Shown: in pieces, positions 22,240 to 34,837 of the stretch
Numbering within the stretch: the stretch's first letter is position 1
Layout: each line of letters opens with the position of its first letter
Origin: Dysidea avara
Lineage: Eukaryota > Porifera > Demospongiae > Dictyoceratida > Dysideidae
Direction: 5' to 3'
Assembly (NCBI RefSeq): GCF_963678975.1
Contig: NC_089272.1
Coordinates: 44,521,391 to 44,585,390 of the forward strand
DNA length: 64,000 bases
Made by a program: the position numbers and the translations under genes
The notes under the pieces: generated by a model
Databases searched by the model: none
What the model was told of the DNA's origin: nothing
What the model saw: the letters and a program-made list of their open reading frames with translations, nothing else

Positions 22240-23080
22240 GTACGAGATAATAAAGTGCCGCACATCACTGCACGGATTACTAAACACACTGCACGGATTA
22301 CTAAACAATGATGTAAGTGTTTTGTTATTCAAATAAACAATATTTTATAGTGTTGTTTGTTTCCTCAGATGTATGGTAAAGGCTATCTCAAGACGGACAA
22401 CTCGTTGGAGTTACATCATGAATGTAGACACTGCACGGATTACTAAACAATGATGTAAGTGTTTTGTTATTCGAATAAACAATATTTTATAGTGTGTTTG
22501 TTTCCTCAGATGTATGGTGAAGGCTAACTCAAGACGGACAACTCGTTGGAGTTACATCATGAGTGTGGACACTGCACAGATTACTAAACAATTATGTAAG
22601 TGTTTTGTTATTCGAATAAACAATATTTTATAGTGTGTTTGTTTCCTCAGATGTATGGTGAAGGCTAACTCAAGACGGACAACTCGTTGGAGTTACATCA
22701 TGAGTGTGGACACTGCACAGATTACTAAACAATGATGTAAGTGTTTTGTTATTCAAATAAACAATATTTTATAGTGTTGATTATTTCCTCAGATGTATGG
22801 TGAAGGCTAACTCAAGACGGACAACTCGTTGGAGTTACATCATGAATGTGGACACTGCACGGATTACTAAACAATGATGTAAGTGTTTTATTATTCAAAT
22901 AAACAATATTTTTATAGTGTTGATTATTTCCTCAGATGTATGGTGAAGGCTAACTCAAGACGGACAACTCGTTGGAGTTGCATCATGAGTGTGGACACTT
23001 CATAAACTAGTACTCAACAATGTGAGTGTTTTTGTACGCAGATAATTTGTTACTGGTATTTGTTTATTTCCTCAGAGATG
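22240..23080 (+). repeat. Tandem array of ~141-bp units, each resembling an exon with its intron
   Basis: Five to six units are arranged head to tail, with TTTCCTCAG boundaries at 22368, 22509, 22650, 22792 and 22935, and a diverged one at 23075. Each has a GTAAGTG donor-like start, about 55-66 AT-rich bases, a TTTCCTCAG acceptor-like end, and then an 86-base block (ATGTATGGTGAAGGC ... GGACAACTCGTTGGAGTTAC ... CACTGCACGG). One frame of the block reads VKANSRRTTRWSYIMSVDTA before a stop. The block is far better conserved than chance and is bounded exactly by splice-like signals. Confidence 0.75.
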
Positions 23081-23214
23081 TGTCACCATAAGCGCTGAGC
23101 GGATGGGAATAGCTATTCAAAAGCCAAGCTGCACTAGGAGGATGATCTGATAAACAAGATCAACTGAACCATAATTTTTATTATAATCAATATCGCATTT
23201 AAAATCATTTGTAA

Positions 23215-23276
23215 ATGTTAAATAACGCGAAAGTTAAAATTGAGTACCTTGGATGCGGAGAAACACGATCCATTTG
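23215..23276 (+). CDS. Candidate small exon (MLNNAKVKIEYLGCGETRSI)
   Basis: ATG at 23215 begins a frame of 20 codons ending at T|GTAAGTATCG, a good donor. The surrounding 400 bases are richer in CG than the rest of the window and contain an overlapping open frame of 95 residues (23289-23576, starting MRAIGRCQSQ). I recognise neither. This may be the downstream part of the gene starting at 21940. Confidence 0.25.
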
Positions 23277-23579
23277 TAAGTATCGTTTATGCGTGCAATC
23301 GGAAGATGTCAGTCGCAATTTCAGGAAGAACTAGGAGATATTCGGATGATATCAGTCAAGGAATCAGGTGAGCCCGAAGATGTTGTGTTCCTAATCGAAG
23401 TTATTCAAGCGAACTCGTACCCCGTGTTCCAAGCGGATTCAGGATACGAGTTTGTTCGAATGCGCCTGACTGCGCGTCGATTTCTGAGGTTTTCAGTCGA
23501 GTATTCACCCCGTATTTGCGAGGTCGTTTTCCTGTGGAAAGCAGCCGTGCTGTCAAAGGCTAGCTATGGCTGGTAATAA

Positions 23580-26350
23580 TTGGTGTCCGTGTCTCAATGC
23601 CCTCACACATAACAGGTGAAGTTGAAGTGGGACTTTGGAAGCTATTGCTGTGAAAAAGAAATTAAACTTCAGAAATTAGGTATAAAACTGACAATTATTT
23701 ATGAGATTAAGTATGGAAGTGACTTTTAGCCAAATGGTGGATTGCGGAGAAAATAAAAATAAATCTATAATTCATGACATTAGTTAGTCAAATGGCTTGC
23801 AAGTGCTTTCAATTAAAGTCTGGTCACCCAAACTCATCCCCAGGGTTGGAGCATACACAAAAATATAAGTACAGTATAACTATTAGGGATCAAGGAGGTT
23901 TGCAAAAGACACTTGACCATGGCCAAAAACCAGCAATACATCCATCTCGACTATTAGTTAGGTATACATACCTGTATTAATAAACCTAAACATTCCTTCA
24001 ACACAACCTAACACTTCCTATAAATTGCTACAATTTTTGGTACATTTTAAGAGAAATTTTCTACTGATTAACTATCAGATGCCTTCAGACAACTGAAATT
24101 ACAGCTAAGGCTTTGGTCTTGACTTTTTTCTTTGTTGTGAGTATAGGCATCACTTCAGCTTGACATGTGCCTCAGTTGACATACTGCACTGCATACACAG
24201 TGCAAGCATGGTGGGCTTACCTTTGTCTTCCTTTGTGTCCCATTTAATTTTTGCTGACTACACAAGGTGTCAATTTGTGATAGCTTGTGATGGTTTTCTA
24301 CATTTGTAATGGGAATCATCTGTATTTTTATAGTAGCTGCAGAGCTTCTTACACCGTTCTTCATTTGTAATGCAGTTTAACAGGCTGACACACAGCTGAA
24401 ATTGAAGCATAATGACAACTTTACTCTTCAGTAGTAATTGATAGTTGGGGTGTGTGTTCAGTTGAAAGCATACAGTCTGCATATGGTGCTATTGTTTATT
24501 TTGATATGGTATAAGTAGATGTACCAGTTATAATCACATTATTCAAAAGTAAGCAAACAAGTATATTCAAGGAAAATGAGGTCAATCAGGGATCATAGAA
24601 ATACAAAGAATTGAAACAAGGAGATCACCTAAGCACATGGAGATATACCTGTGGACATTTAATTCCAATTTCAGTTATGGATTACTTGTCCACTAGTATA
24701 TCCGTACTTTTACTTTTAAGATCAAAACTAACGAACATTAAACTAATAGTGTGTTGTTATCTTTGCATAGGCTTACAAGGGGTATTCATCATCATAAGGC
24801 ATGCAACTGGAATCAAGACATTTGATTGTTAATATTCTCTTTGATCACTTGATTTCAACTAAAAGTTATGCTTAATATTTTAAGCAGGATGTCTTATAAT
24901 GATCTTGAAATTATAAAGTTACTTGATCACCTGTTTTTGGCAGTACTTGGCTGCTTTATGTAGCTTTAACTAGACCCTTGATTTCATGATCACATAATTG
25001 CATTTTTATCCTAGGTTAAAGGGTAGTCACTTCTATAGGTTTTTGAACTCTGATCCAAGAGACATGCAACATCGCTGTTAAGGAAGAGATTGTATAATTA
25101 ATTCTTGTGGTTTAATAGTTGCATTGCAGTTGTTTATTGTATAAGCCACTGATGAGTACATAATGCATGGTGTATTACCTTTTGTCACTGGCCATCTTCG
25201 CACAAGTACATCTCAGATGGTTGCTTGTAAGTTGCTTCATATTTGTGACCATCTCAGCAAAGATGATCCACCTACGTAGTTCACACTTTTTTGGGTCTCA
25301 GCATTATATACAGCGTCCAAAATAGGTTATCAAAGTTTCAGCCAATTGCTTGGGCAGAGGGAAGGGACTGTAGCCCTTGTCAAACAGATTATGGAGGGCC
25401 CTCTTTAGCTGCCATCAAACATTGGCAATAGTTGTGCTAATTTATTACAGCTAATGGCTAAGTGTACAAATCCTTAGCTATGCCTACAATTCCACCAAAT
25501 TCTACTTGCAATTATTGCTATTCAAAGAGGAATTCCAAGTTATCAGCTTGCACTGATTACGTCCCTGCCCTTTGTTCACACCACCTGTCTATAAATGTAT
25601 AAAGATCAATATACCCCAATAGAGGAGTCACCCTAATACGACAGTCACACTTATGTTAGTGATCTCTGCTGATCAAATATTTCTTAGAGGGAGGGGTCCT
25701 TCTATGTACATCTCCATCTACTTGACACTAACAGGAGTCCATAATAAAGAAGGGTCCTCTCTATTACAGATTCTTGATACTGAAGATAAATATACCCTAT
25801 CAATGTAGTTCCCTAAAACACCTAATACCACTAAAAAGGTGCCTTCTCCACAAGACCTATTGAGGTAGGTAGATTTGGAATTATAGTGCTAGACACAATA
25901 GACATAAAAAAGAAATAAATTTATTTGTATAGCAGCTGCCCTGAAAACTGAATTTGTAGCCATAACTTTCATTTGTATATATAGGCTTAATGCTCGCCAT
26001 GAATTGACAAGTCAACCAAGTTGTATATATACAGTTTTAGACCTGCATTTACTTGTGTACACAAAGTGTTAAGGCATTTTAAATGAAGAAATGGTGATTT
26101 TGATTACACCTACTGCATTGTACGTACATGATCCTTTAAGTTGTTTATCTGCATATGCTTTAATTGCAAACTATAGACTGCAATTTGCTGAGATGGTCAC
26201 ATACGTATGTTGACAATTCTTATGTTTCTCAACAGTTTATAACCAACTGTCTAACTTTAAAGATGAAGAACCGATTGTGGACTAACAACTAACATTATTG
26301 ATAGTCATAAGAGATACCTACATGTAATTTAACTACTTAAAATGTATACA
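23580..26350. other. Long AT-rich stretch without recognised genes
   Basis: No exon or named repeat was recognised, other than two degenerate copies of the dispersed motif (ATACCCCAATAGAGGAGTCA, and CCTAATACGACAGTCAC) at 25608-25648. Confidence 0.5.
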
Positions 26351-27189
26351 GTGAATCAAGACACACGGTAGTGTGTCGTGCGGCCCAAGAAGCCGGCGCA
26401 TAACACCCGTGAGTATATTGACAGGAAGAAAGAAAACGCAATTTTCGCACCTCCGTAGCTCTGTGCTGCCTTGATGAAACAAGACGATTTTTGCTGTGGA
26501 CACTCCCTCCACCTTCAGCACTCCACATTCCAAATTTGAGCGAAATCGCTTCAAGCGTTCCCGAGATATGCGACTTCAAAAATTGGCTTAGTTTCTTCGT
26601 TTTTTTTCTTCTTATTTTTCTTCCTCTTTTCGCACATTTACAAAAACTGCTATAAAACGCGGACGCCATATCCGATTACCTTGAAATTTGGCACACTGAA
26701 GCGGGGTATAAAGGCGCATCTCTGTACCAACTTTGGCTAGGATACGATAAACAGGAAAAGAGTTATGATCGATTATTCACGAAAAATAACACTAATATGT
26801 TGTCACGCCTACAGGGTAAACCGCGTATGGGAAGAAGCTGACAATCGGTGGGTGAATAGGTTAACTATTGAACCTCAAACCTTTTGTGGTTTGAAAGAAA
26901 TCGAGCTAAAAACCAGGAAGATACAACGAAACAACCAACAGTGTGTAACAATTACGCAATCGAGATTAGCTAATAAAAAAAACGATTACTTGCCACGCCT
27001 ATCAGATAAACCGCTTGAGGTAATGCTTTGAAAATCGCTGTATAGATGGAGTAATCATCTTAGAAAGGCTCTTCAATGGTGCAGAAGAATCAGACTTAAA
27101 GCCACGGAGTTATAACACGAAATCCAACTTGGTGCAGCAAGTGCGAGATCGAGATACTCTAATAGAGCAGTCATCCTAATAGAGCAGTC

Positions 27190-29840
27190 ATCCTGAAGAG
27201 AATTCAAGAGATCAGCTAGAAACAGGTAACCTGTATAGAGATCAGCTACAAACAATTCAACCTGTAGAGAGATCAGCTAGAAGAAGTTACCTTGTAGGGA
27301 GTTCATGCAACTATGGAAAGAGATAGTTCAGCTAGAAGAAATCACCTTGTAGAATTCAGCTACAAAGAAACTACCATGTAGAGAGTTCAGCTACAAACAA
27401 ATCGCCCTGTAGAGAGATCAATAGAAGAAGTTACCTTGTAGATAGTTCAGCTACAAAGAAACCATCATGTAGAGAAATCAGCTGCAAAAAAAATCACCTG
27501 TAGAGAATTCAATTACAAACAAATCTCCCTGTAGAGAGATCAGCTAGAAGAAATTATCTTGTAGAGAGTTCATCTACAAACAAATCACCCTGTAGAAAGA
27601 TCAGCTAGAAGGAGTCACCTTGTAGAGAGTTCAGTTACAAAGAAACCATCATGTAGAGAGTTCAGCTGCAAACGAATCTCCCTGTAGAGAGATCAGCTAG
27701 AAGAAGTTTCCTTGTAGAGAGTTCAGCTACAAACAAATCATCCTGTAGAAAGATTAGCTAGAAGAAGTTACCTTGTAGAGAGTTCAGCTACAAAGAAACC
27801 ATCATGTAGAGAGTTCAGCTGCAAACAAATCACCTGTAGAAAGATCAGCTAGAAGAAGTCACCTTGTAGAGAGTTCAGTTACAAAGAAACCACCACGTAG
27901 AGAGTTCAGCTACAAACTAGTGACCTTGTAGAGACATCAGTTACCTTGTAGAGAGTTCAGCTACAAAGAAACCATCATGTAGAGAGTTCAGCTGCAAACA
28001 AATCACCTGTAGAGAGTTCAGCTACAAACAAATCACCTTGTAGAAAGATCAGCTAGAAGAAGTCACCTTGTAGAGAGTTCAGCTACAAAGAACCATCATG
28101 TAGAGAGTTCAGCTGCAAAGAAATCACCTGTAGAGAGTTCAGCTACAAACAAATCTCCCTGTAGAGAGATCAGCTAGAAAAAGTTTCCTTGTAGAGAGTT
28201 CAGCTACAAACAAATCATCCTGTAGAAAGATCAGCTAGAAGAAGTTACCTTGTGGAGAGTTCAGCTACAAAGAAACGTTCAGCTGCAAACAAATCACCTG
28301 TAGAGAGTTAAGCTACAAACAAATCTCCCTGTAGAGAGATCAGCTAGAAGAAGTTTCCTTGTAGAGAGTTCAGCTACAAACAAATCACCCTCTAGAAAGA
28401 TCAGCTAGAAGAAGTCACCTTGTAGAGAGTTCAGTTACAAAGAAACCACCACGTAGAGAGTTCAGCTACAAACTAGTGACCTTGTAGAGACATCAGTTAC
28501 CTTGTAGAGAGTTAAGCTACAAAGAAACCATCATGTAGAGAGTTCAGCTGCAAACAAATCACTTGTAGAGAGTTCAGCTACAAACAAATCACCCTGTAGA
28601 AAGATCAGCTAGAAGAAGTCACCTTGTAGAGAGTTCAGCTACAAAGAAACCATCATGTAGAGAGTTCAGCTGTACACAAATCACCTTTAGAGAGTTCAGC
28701 TGCAAACAAATCACCCTGTAGAAAGATCAGCTAGAAGAAGTCACCTTGTAGAGAGTTCAGCTACAAAGAACCATCATGTAGAGAGTTCAGCTGCAAAGAA
28801 ATCACCTGTAGAGAGTTCAGCTACAAACAAATCATCCTGTAGAAAGATCAGCTAGAAGAAGTTACCTTGTGGAGAATTCAGCTACAAAGAAACATTCAGC
28901 TGCAAACAAATCACCTGTAGAGAGTTAAGCTACAAACAAATCTCCCTGTAGGGAGATCAGCTAGAAGAAGTTTCCTTGTAGAGAGTTCAGCTACAAACAA
29001 ATCACCCTCTAGGAAGATCAGCTAGAAGAAGTCATCTTGTAGAGAGTTCAGTTACAAAGAAACAATCATGTAGAGAGTTCAGCTACAAACAAATCTCCCT
29101 GTAGAAAGATCAGCTAGAAGAAGTCACCTTGTAGAGAGTTCAGCTACAAAGAAACCATCATGTAGAGAGTTCAGCTGCAAACAAATCACCTGTAGAGAGT
29201 TCAGCTACAAACAAATCACCCTGTAGAAAGATCAGCTAGAAGAAGTCACCTTGTAGAGAGTTCAGCTACAAAGAACCATCATGTAGAGAGATCATGATCA
29301 GCTGCAAAGAAATCACCTGTAGAGAGTTCAGCTACAAACAAATCTCCCTGTAGAGAGATCAGCTAGAAGAAGTTTCCTTGTAGAGAGTTCAGCTACAAAC
29401 AAATCACCCTGTAGAAAGATCAGCTAGAAGAAGTTACCTTGTAGAGAGTTCAGCTACAAAGAAAACATCATGTAGAGAGTTCAGCTGCAAACAAATCACC
29501 TGTAGAGAGTTTAGCTACAAACAAATCTCCCTGTAGAGAGATCAGCTAGAAGAAATTACCTTGTAGAGAGTTCAGTTGCAAAGAAGCCATCATGTAGAGA
29601 GTTCAGCTGCAAACAAATCACCTGTAGAGAGTTCAGCTACAAACAAATCTCCCTGTAGAGAGATCAGCTAGAATAAGTTTCCTTGTAGATAGTTCAGCTA
29701 CAAACAAATCACCCTGTAGATAGATCAGCTAGAAGAAGTTACCTTGTAGATTATTCAGCTACAAACATTCACCTTGTAGAGAGAGCAGCAAGAAGAAGTC
29801 ACCTTGTAGAGTGTTCAGTTACAAAGAAACCGGCCACCAT
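27190..29840 (+). repeat. Minisatellite array 2 with higher-order periodicity
   Basis: Units of about 31 bases as in array 1, roughly 80 in number. Three or four unit types (GATCAGCTAGAAGAAGT, GTTCAGCTACAAAGAAACCA, GTTCAGCTGCAAACAAATCA, GTTCAGCTACAAACAAATC) follow one another in fixed order, so blocks of about 120-125 bases and longer stretches (for example around 27840-28020 and 28400-28580) repeat almost exactly. Recent expansion is therefore by multi-unit blocks. Confidence 0.88.
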
Positions 29841-30029
29841 GGAGAGTTCTATGATAAATATATGTATTATATATATAATTTGTACATTTACTGATAAAAT
29901 CAGAAATATTTAAAGTACATCTGCTTCACCTTTTCTTCTTCCTGTAGTAAAGAAAAAAAAGACAGGTTAAAAAGTCCCAAAGTTGGCCATAGGCCGGCTT
30001 TGGGGTATACAAATACAAAAAGAAATGAA

Positions 30030-30359
30030 ATCTAATCCAAAACAGCCAAGCTGTAAAAAAAGTGTGCGGCCCTCAGAAAGGCTATGGTGAAAAAAGATGT
30101 GAAATCCAAGGTGGCGGCCAAGAAGTGGCTGTGATGGTAGGTTAATGGTAAAAATTTTAATAACTGCAATTTAGGTGAATTTTTTTGCCAAGACCAATTG
30201 GCACAAAAATTCACTTGAATTGTCGTTATTAAAATTTTTACTATTAACCTACCATCACAGCCATTTCTTGGACGCCACCTTGGATTTCACATCTTTTTTC
30301 ACCATAGCCTTTTTGAGGGCCGCACACTTTTTTTACAGCTTGGCTGTTTTGGATTAGAT
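30030..30359. repeat. Terminal foldback of element A (copy 2)
   Basis: Left TCTAATCCAAAACAGCCAAG and right CTTGGCTGTTTTGGATTAGA. The loop is at about 30185-30205 (CCAAGACCAATTGGCAC). The arms differ by few bases (CAATTTAGG against CACTTGAATTG). The open frames that run through it in both directions are mirror images caused by the palindrome. Confidence 0.85.
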
Positions 30360-32384
30360 ATTATTTATGGTTAAAGTAATAGTATAGAATGAGTTACATG
30401 AATATGGCAAATCACACATTACAGTGCATGTAAATTCCTGAGTGATCATTCCACACTTATAGGGTAGTGCTCTGGGGTAGTGCTAAATTGTGTTGTTATC
30501 AGCACATCCTTTAATTATATGTGACCATTGTGGCCTGTAAGAATGGCAAAAACTACACCCCTATCACATAACAGGTCTTATCAATAGAACTGATATCTTG
30601 ATTGTGAATCAAGCCAATTAAATGTAGAAAATGGCCTGAAAAAGGTTAACATACGTACCACTATGTGGCTGCTTGGAGCTCCAACTTAATCTCAATATAG
30701 TTATTCTCCTTCATTCTTTCACTGTGTAACGATAGTAATGATACATGGCACTAGAATGCTATAGTCAGGCATGAGATCAAGGAAAAAATGGCCTCAACAA
30801 TGAGGTGGTTTTATTATTGTGTACACCTTAGCTATGTTAGGGTATTAGGGACTTCCGCGGTACACGACAATAAAGTCATGCATGTATAAGGATGTGCAAA
30901 ATAAATGTATGTCTACAAGGGTAGCTAATTTTCTATTTAGTGCTATGAGTAAAGCGTTTTGGCTGCCATATCTAAGTCCTTTTCAAAAATGAGTACATAA
31001 ATGCAATACTGCCTGTAACTATTGCATATAGTAGCATTTGTACACTCATAATCCAAACCTAAAAATCAATGTAATGTAAATACAGTTATAAAAGTACCTA
31101 CATGAACTTTTAATGATAGAAGTTAAGATATGTTATAATATTATATAATGCAAGATCACAGTAAATCAAAGTTCAGAAGTATGAATATGATATATACTTA
31201 GGATAACAAATTCACAGTGATCCATAGTAAATTTCTTTATTTATAGTTATTTAGTGAACTCTTCCTGCTAGAATGCGACATCATCAATACAAGTAACATC
31301 GGGAGTTCATATATTCATAGGGGAGAGTGACTACAAGTTGGTATATACGGTCTGTATGAAAGCACTGCTGCAAGTTCTGATCATATCGAGAGTAAAAATT
31401 TTATTGTTTATACTCTTGATCATATGTACACCACTACCCTGCTTCCAAAGAACTGTTGATAAGGTCAGCCTTCCTTCTAAGAGAAGCCTGGGGTGTTATT
31501 TGCAATTGCAGTGGAGCCTTTACTCAGTAATATTACATACACTGAACCCTAAAATCAATAATAACTGAATAAGAGAAAATAATAAAAGCTATAGACACTC
31601 TCTTTATTGTTTGCTGTTGATATAAATCATCAAGAGTTAATAATAGTGAAGGGAGAAGGCCTAATACTGTGTAGGCCTTATAAAATGATCCTGAGAGAGT
31701 GACTCACTCCCATACTGAAGTTAGACAATGGTGGGAGAGTGTGTAACACTGCATGCATCCTGAGAAATTCAAAGGAATTCTTTCTGCTAATTTGTAGTAT
31801 TCTCCTATAGGTGAAGATTGTTTTAAATTAATTACCTAACATTTGCATATACTTGTATAAAATGATCTTCAGAGGTGTAAAATTAATGTCCACAAGGAAA
31901 TGTGATGATTGTACACTGAGAGAATAGTACTCTCCCTCTACTATTATTAGCTAACTCTTGATATCATGAATCATGTATATATTACTTCAAATTCACGCAT
32001 GTGAAAATTAAAATAAAAAGTCAATCTCAATCTCCATGCACATTACACTGAAAATTTGAAACTAACTTATCACACTGTATGAATATAGCTAGCCACACCA
32101 ATACACTGTAAATTTTACACCACAGCTAGCCGTGATTAGGCAGCCTTTTACAAAGTATTTCCCATGTATCAGGCAGGATCAGACAACATGAAAATGCTCA
32201 ATATGCTTATGCTAATTCAGTCATATTGCTACTAAATTGTATCTTAAAAGTCTAATTTTGTACAAAAATGTTGTTGGGGTGAGGGTTCAAGCCCCCTTGA
32301 GATAGAGCATATATACATGCATGCTCAGGACCGTGTGCTTTGCACACTGCATATACTAGCAGATGTATCAACCAGTTACCACCT
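30360..32384. other. AT-rich stretch without recognised genes
   Basis: An open frame of 76 residues at 31338-31568 has a hydrophobic N-terminus, but no flanking splice signals or family resemblance; I do not call it. Nothing else was recognised. Confidence 0.5.
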
Positions 32385-33720
32385 CTTCTGCCTAATTTAA
32401 ATGCACTTGTTAGCACCCCTCTGTAAAATCCTAGATCTGCTATTAGATAATTAAAATATATTTGGTTAAAATAGTCTTAATTGTGATAGAAGAATATATG
32501 CCTGACTGCTCTATTAGATAGTATTATCAAGTATGTAAATAATTGGTTGCTGGGTACCCCCCCCAAGATCTACCACTGTAACTATTATCACATTATTACA
32601 TCTATATCATAATGGCAAAGGTCTATGTCATAATGGTAAAAGTCTATATCACAATGGCAAAGGTCTATGTCATAATGGTAAAAGTCTATATCACAATGGC
32701 AAAGGTCTTTGCCATAATGGTAAAAGTCTATATCACAATGACAAAGGTCTATGTTATAATGGTAAAAGTCTATATCACAATGGCAAAGGTCTTTGCCATA
32801 ATGGTAAAAGTCTATATCACAATGGCAAAGGTCTTTGCCATAATGGTAAAAGTCTATATCACAATGGCAAAGGTCTATGTCATAATGGTAAAAGTCTATA
32901 TCACAATGGCAAAGGTCTTTGCCATAATGGTAAAAGTCTATATCACAATGGCAAAGGTCTATGTCATAATGGTAAAAGTCTATATCACAATGGCAAAGGT
33001 CTTTGCCATAATGGTAAAAGTCTATATCATAGTGGTATAGTAAAAGTATATGTCATAATTGCAGAGGTCTATGTCATAATGGTAAAAGTCTATATCACAA
33101 TGGCAAAGGTCTATGTTATAATGGTAAAAGTCTATATCACAATGGCAAAGGTCTTTGCCATAATGGTAAAAGTCTATATCACAATGGCAAAGGTCTATGT
33201 TATAATGGTAAAAGTCTATATCACAATGGCAAAGGTCTTTGCCATAATGGTAAAAGTCTATATCACAATGGCAAAGGTCTTTGCCATAATGGTAAAAGTC
33301 TATATCATAATGGTATAGTAAAAGTGTATGTCATAATTGCAAAGGTCTATATCATAATGGTAAAAGTCTATGTCATAATGGCAAAAGTCTATGTCATAAT
33401 TGCAAAGGTCTATATCATAATGGTAAAAGTCTATATCATAATGGTAAAAGTCTATATGTCATAATTGCAAAAGTCTATGTCATAATTTCAAAGGTCTATA
33501 TTATAATGGTAAAAGTCTATATCATAATGGTAAAAGTCTATATCGTAATAGCAAAAGTCAATGTCATAATTGCAAAAGTCTATGTCATAATTGCAAAAGA
33601 GTATGTCATAATTGCAAAGGTCTATGTCAAAAGTCTATCTCATATTGGCAAAGGCCTATATCATAATGGTAAAAGTCTATATCATAATGGCAAAAGTCAA
33701 TGTCATAATGGTAAACACTG
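32385..33720 (+). mobile_element. Element B, copy 2 (forward)
   Basis: The 5' module TAAAATCCTAGATCTGC ... CTGACTGCTCTATTAGATAG ... CAAGTATGTAAATAATTGG ... CAAGATCTACCACTGTA matches the reverse complement of 19180-19350. It is followed by the 21-bp minisatellite (32611-33720). Unlike copies 1 and 3 it is not joined to a foldback, and its orientation relative to the nearest element A is opposite. Confidence 0.7.
32611..33720 (+). repeat. Minisatellite of element B, 21-bp half-units in 42-bp dimers
   Basis: Half-units ATAATGGCAAAGGTCTATGTC and ATAATGGTAAAAGTCTATAT alternate (also CACAATGGC... and TTTGCC variants). Dimers, and blocks of dimers, repeat nearly perfectly from 32611 to 33320, with decay towards 33720. 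As 21 is a multiple of three and the unit has no stop in one frame, long open frames appear (heptad AKVYVIM / VKVYITM), but there is no start context, splice signal or non-repeat domain to suggest a protein. Confidence 0.9.
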
Positions 33721-34017
33721 CACGAAAAGTAAGATGTCCTGCTTGTGTCAGCATGTAGGAATTTTTTTTAATGATTTCCTTTAGAATTTCCTATTTGAGT
33801 TATCATGCAGGAAATATTTTTGAACATTTTCTGTACAATTTCCTGTTAGTGTCACATTGCAGTAAATTGTTTTAACATTTACAAGAAATGTAGATAAAAT
33901 CAGTATTAAGATTTTCACCACATTCATGACTAGTGAAAATGCAGCTGTAAACTGATCAAATGGATACTGCAGGTTTCTTGTGTTTAGCTCAGTGTAATAC
34001 TGAGCCAAAACTTGGTT
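33721..34017. other. Intergenic spacer
   Basis: Nothing recognised. A short imperfect repeat of the text GTGTCAGCATGTAGGAA / TTATCATGCAGGAAAT and TTTCCTGTTAGTG lies at 33740-33860. Confidence 0.4.
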
Positions 34018-34025
34018 CTCAACAC

Positions 34026-34454
34026 TATATAGGGCTGGGCGGTATTGGAGTTTCGCTTCACGATATATCGTGCAGAAATATATCACGATATTACTATTTA
34101 TCGCGGTTATTAAAGATGACTGCTATATTAGAGTAGCTGACTGCTTTATTAGGGTATCTCGATCCTAGCTGACTGTTCTATTAGAGTATCTCGATCTATG
34201 TAAAAAAAAAATTGACCAGCTAGTACTAGCTAGGTCCTTGTTTGCAGTAATATCACGTGATTATTTGAGGTGCATTATAACAACCTTAAGGACTTAATAA
34301 GCTGTCACAAACACTAAAAATCGTAATAATATCGATATCGTGATATTATCGTTTCACCGAAATCTACGCGATACAGATATCGTTTCATTGCAATACCGCG
34401 GTATTACTATAATACCGCGGTATTACTATAATACCGAGAAACCGCCCAGCCCTA
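34026..34454. mobile_element. hAT-like MITE, TAGGGCTGGGCGGT ends
   Basis: TAGGGCTGGGCGGTATT on the left (preceded by an extra TATA) pairs with ACCGCCCAGCCCTA on the right. The 8-base flank CTCAACAC is repeated exactly at 34018-34025 and 34455-34462. Inside are ATATCG-rich subterminal repeats and three reverse copies of the dispersed motif (34117-34196). There is no coding capacity. Confidence 0.88.
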
Positions 34455-34837
34455 CTCAACACAACATAGGCTTTCAACATCATATAACAGAGTGTCTCTA
34501 CAACAATGTGTAACACTGTAACCCATATTATGCTGCTGCAATAACTGTTTAGTGGTATATGAATTGTTATACTAAGGAAGCTCTATTGTACTTTTAAAAT
34601 TAACTTTACGTGATGCCAGAATTGTATCTAAATCAACTACACCATATTTCTCAGTGACTTACCGTGCTACAGAAAAAAGAAGCTATGGCATACAGTGATG
34701 ATACTCAACCCTTTAGGGCTTTCAACATGACAATGTAAACAGTCAACACACGGAGCTGGATAGTTATGTACTGTATGCCAAGGTAAATATTACATGAATT
34801 TATGGCCTTAATTGTGTGTTACACTTTGTGTCTTTGT

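Larger units (their letters stand above)
26356..30359 (+). mobile_element. Element A, copy 2 (forward), longest array
   Basis: It has the same module order as copy 1: left end TCAAGACACACGGT with CGTGCGGCCCAAGAAGCCGG, the 165-bp subrepeat module (to about 27140), a motif doublet (27145-27190), array 2 (27190-29840), an AT spacer with GCCGGCTTTGGGGTATAC, and a foldback (30030-30359). The module diverges from copy 1 by point changes and small indels across its length. This shows old copies rather than one recent duplication. No element B follows directly; unrelated sequence begins at 30360. Confidence 0.75.

Noticed and set aside
32612..33318. Long open frames across the 21-bp minisatellite
   Set aside because: The unit length is a multiple of three without stops in one frame; there is no start context, signal or unique domain.
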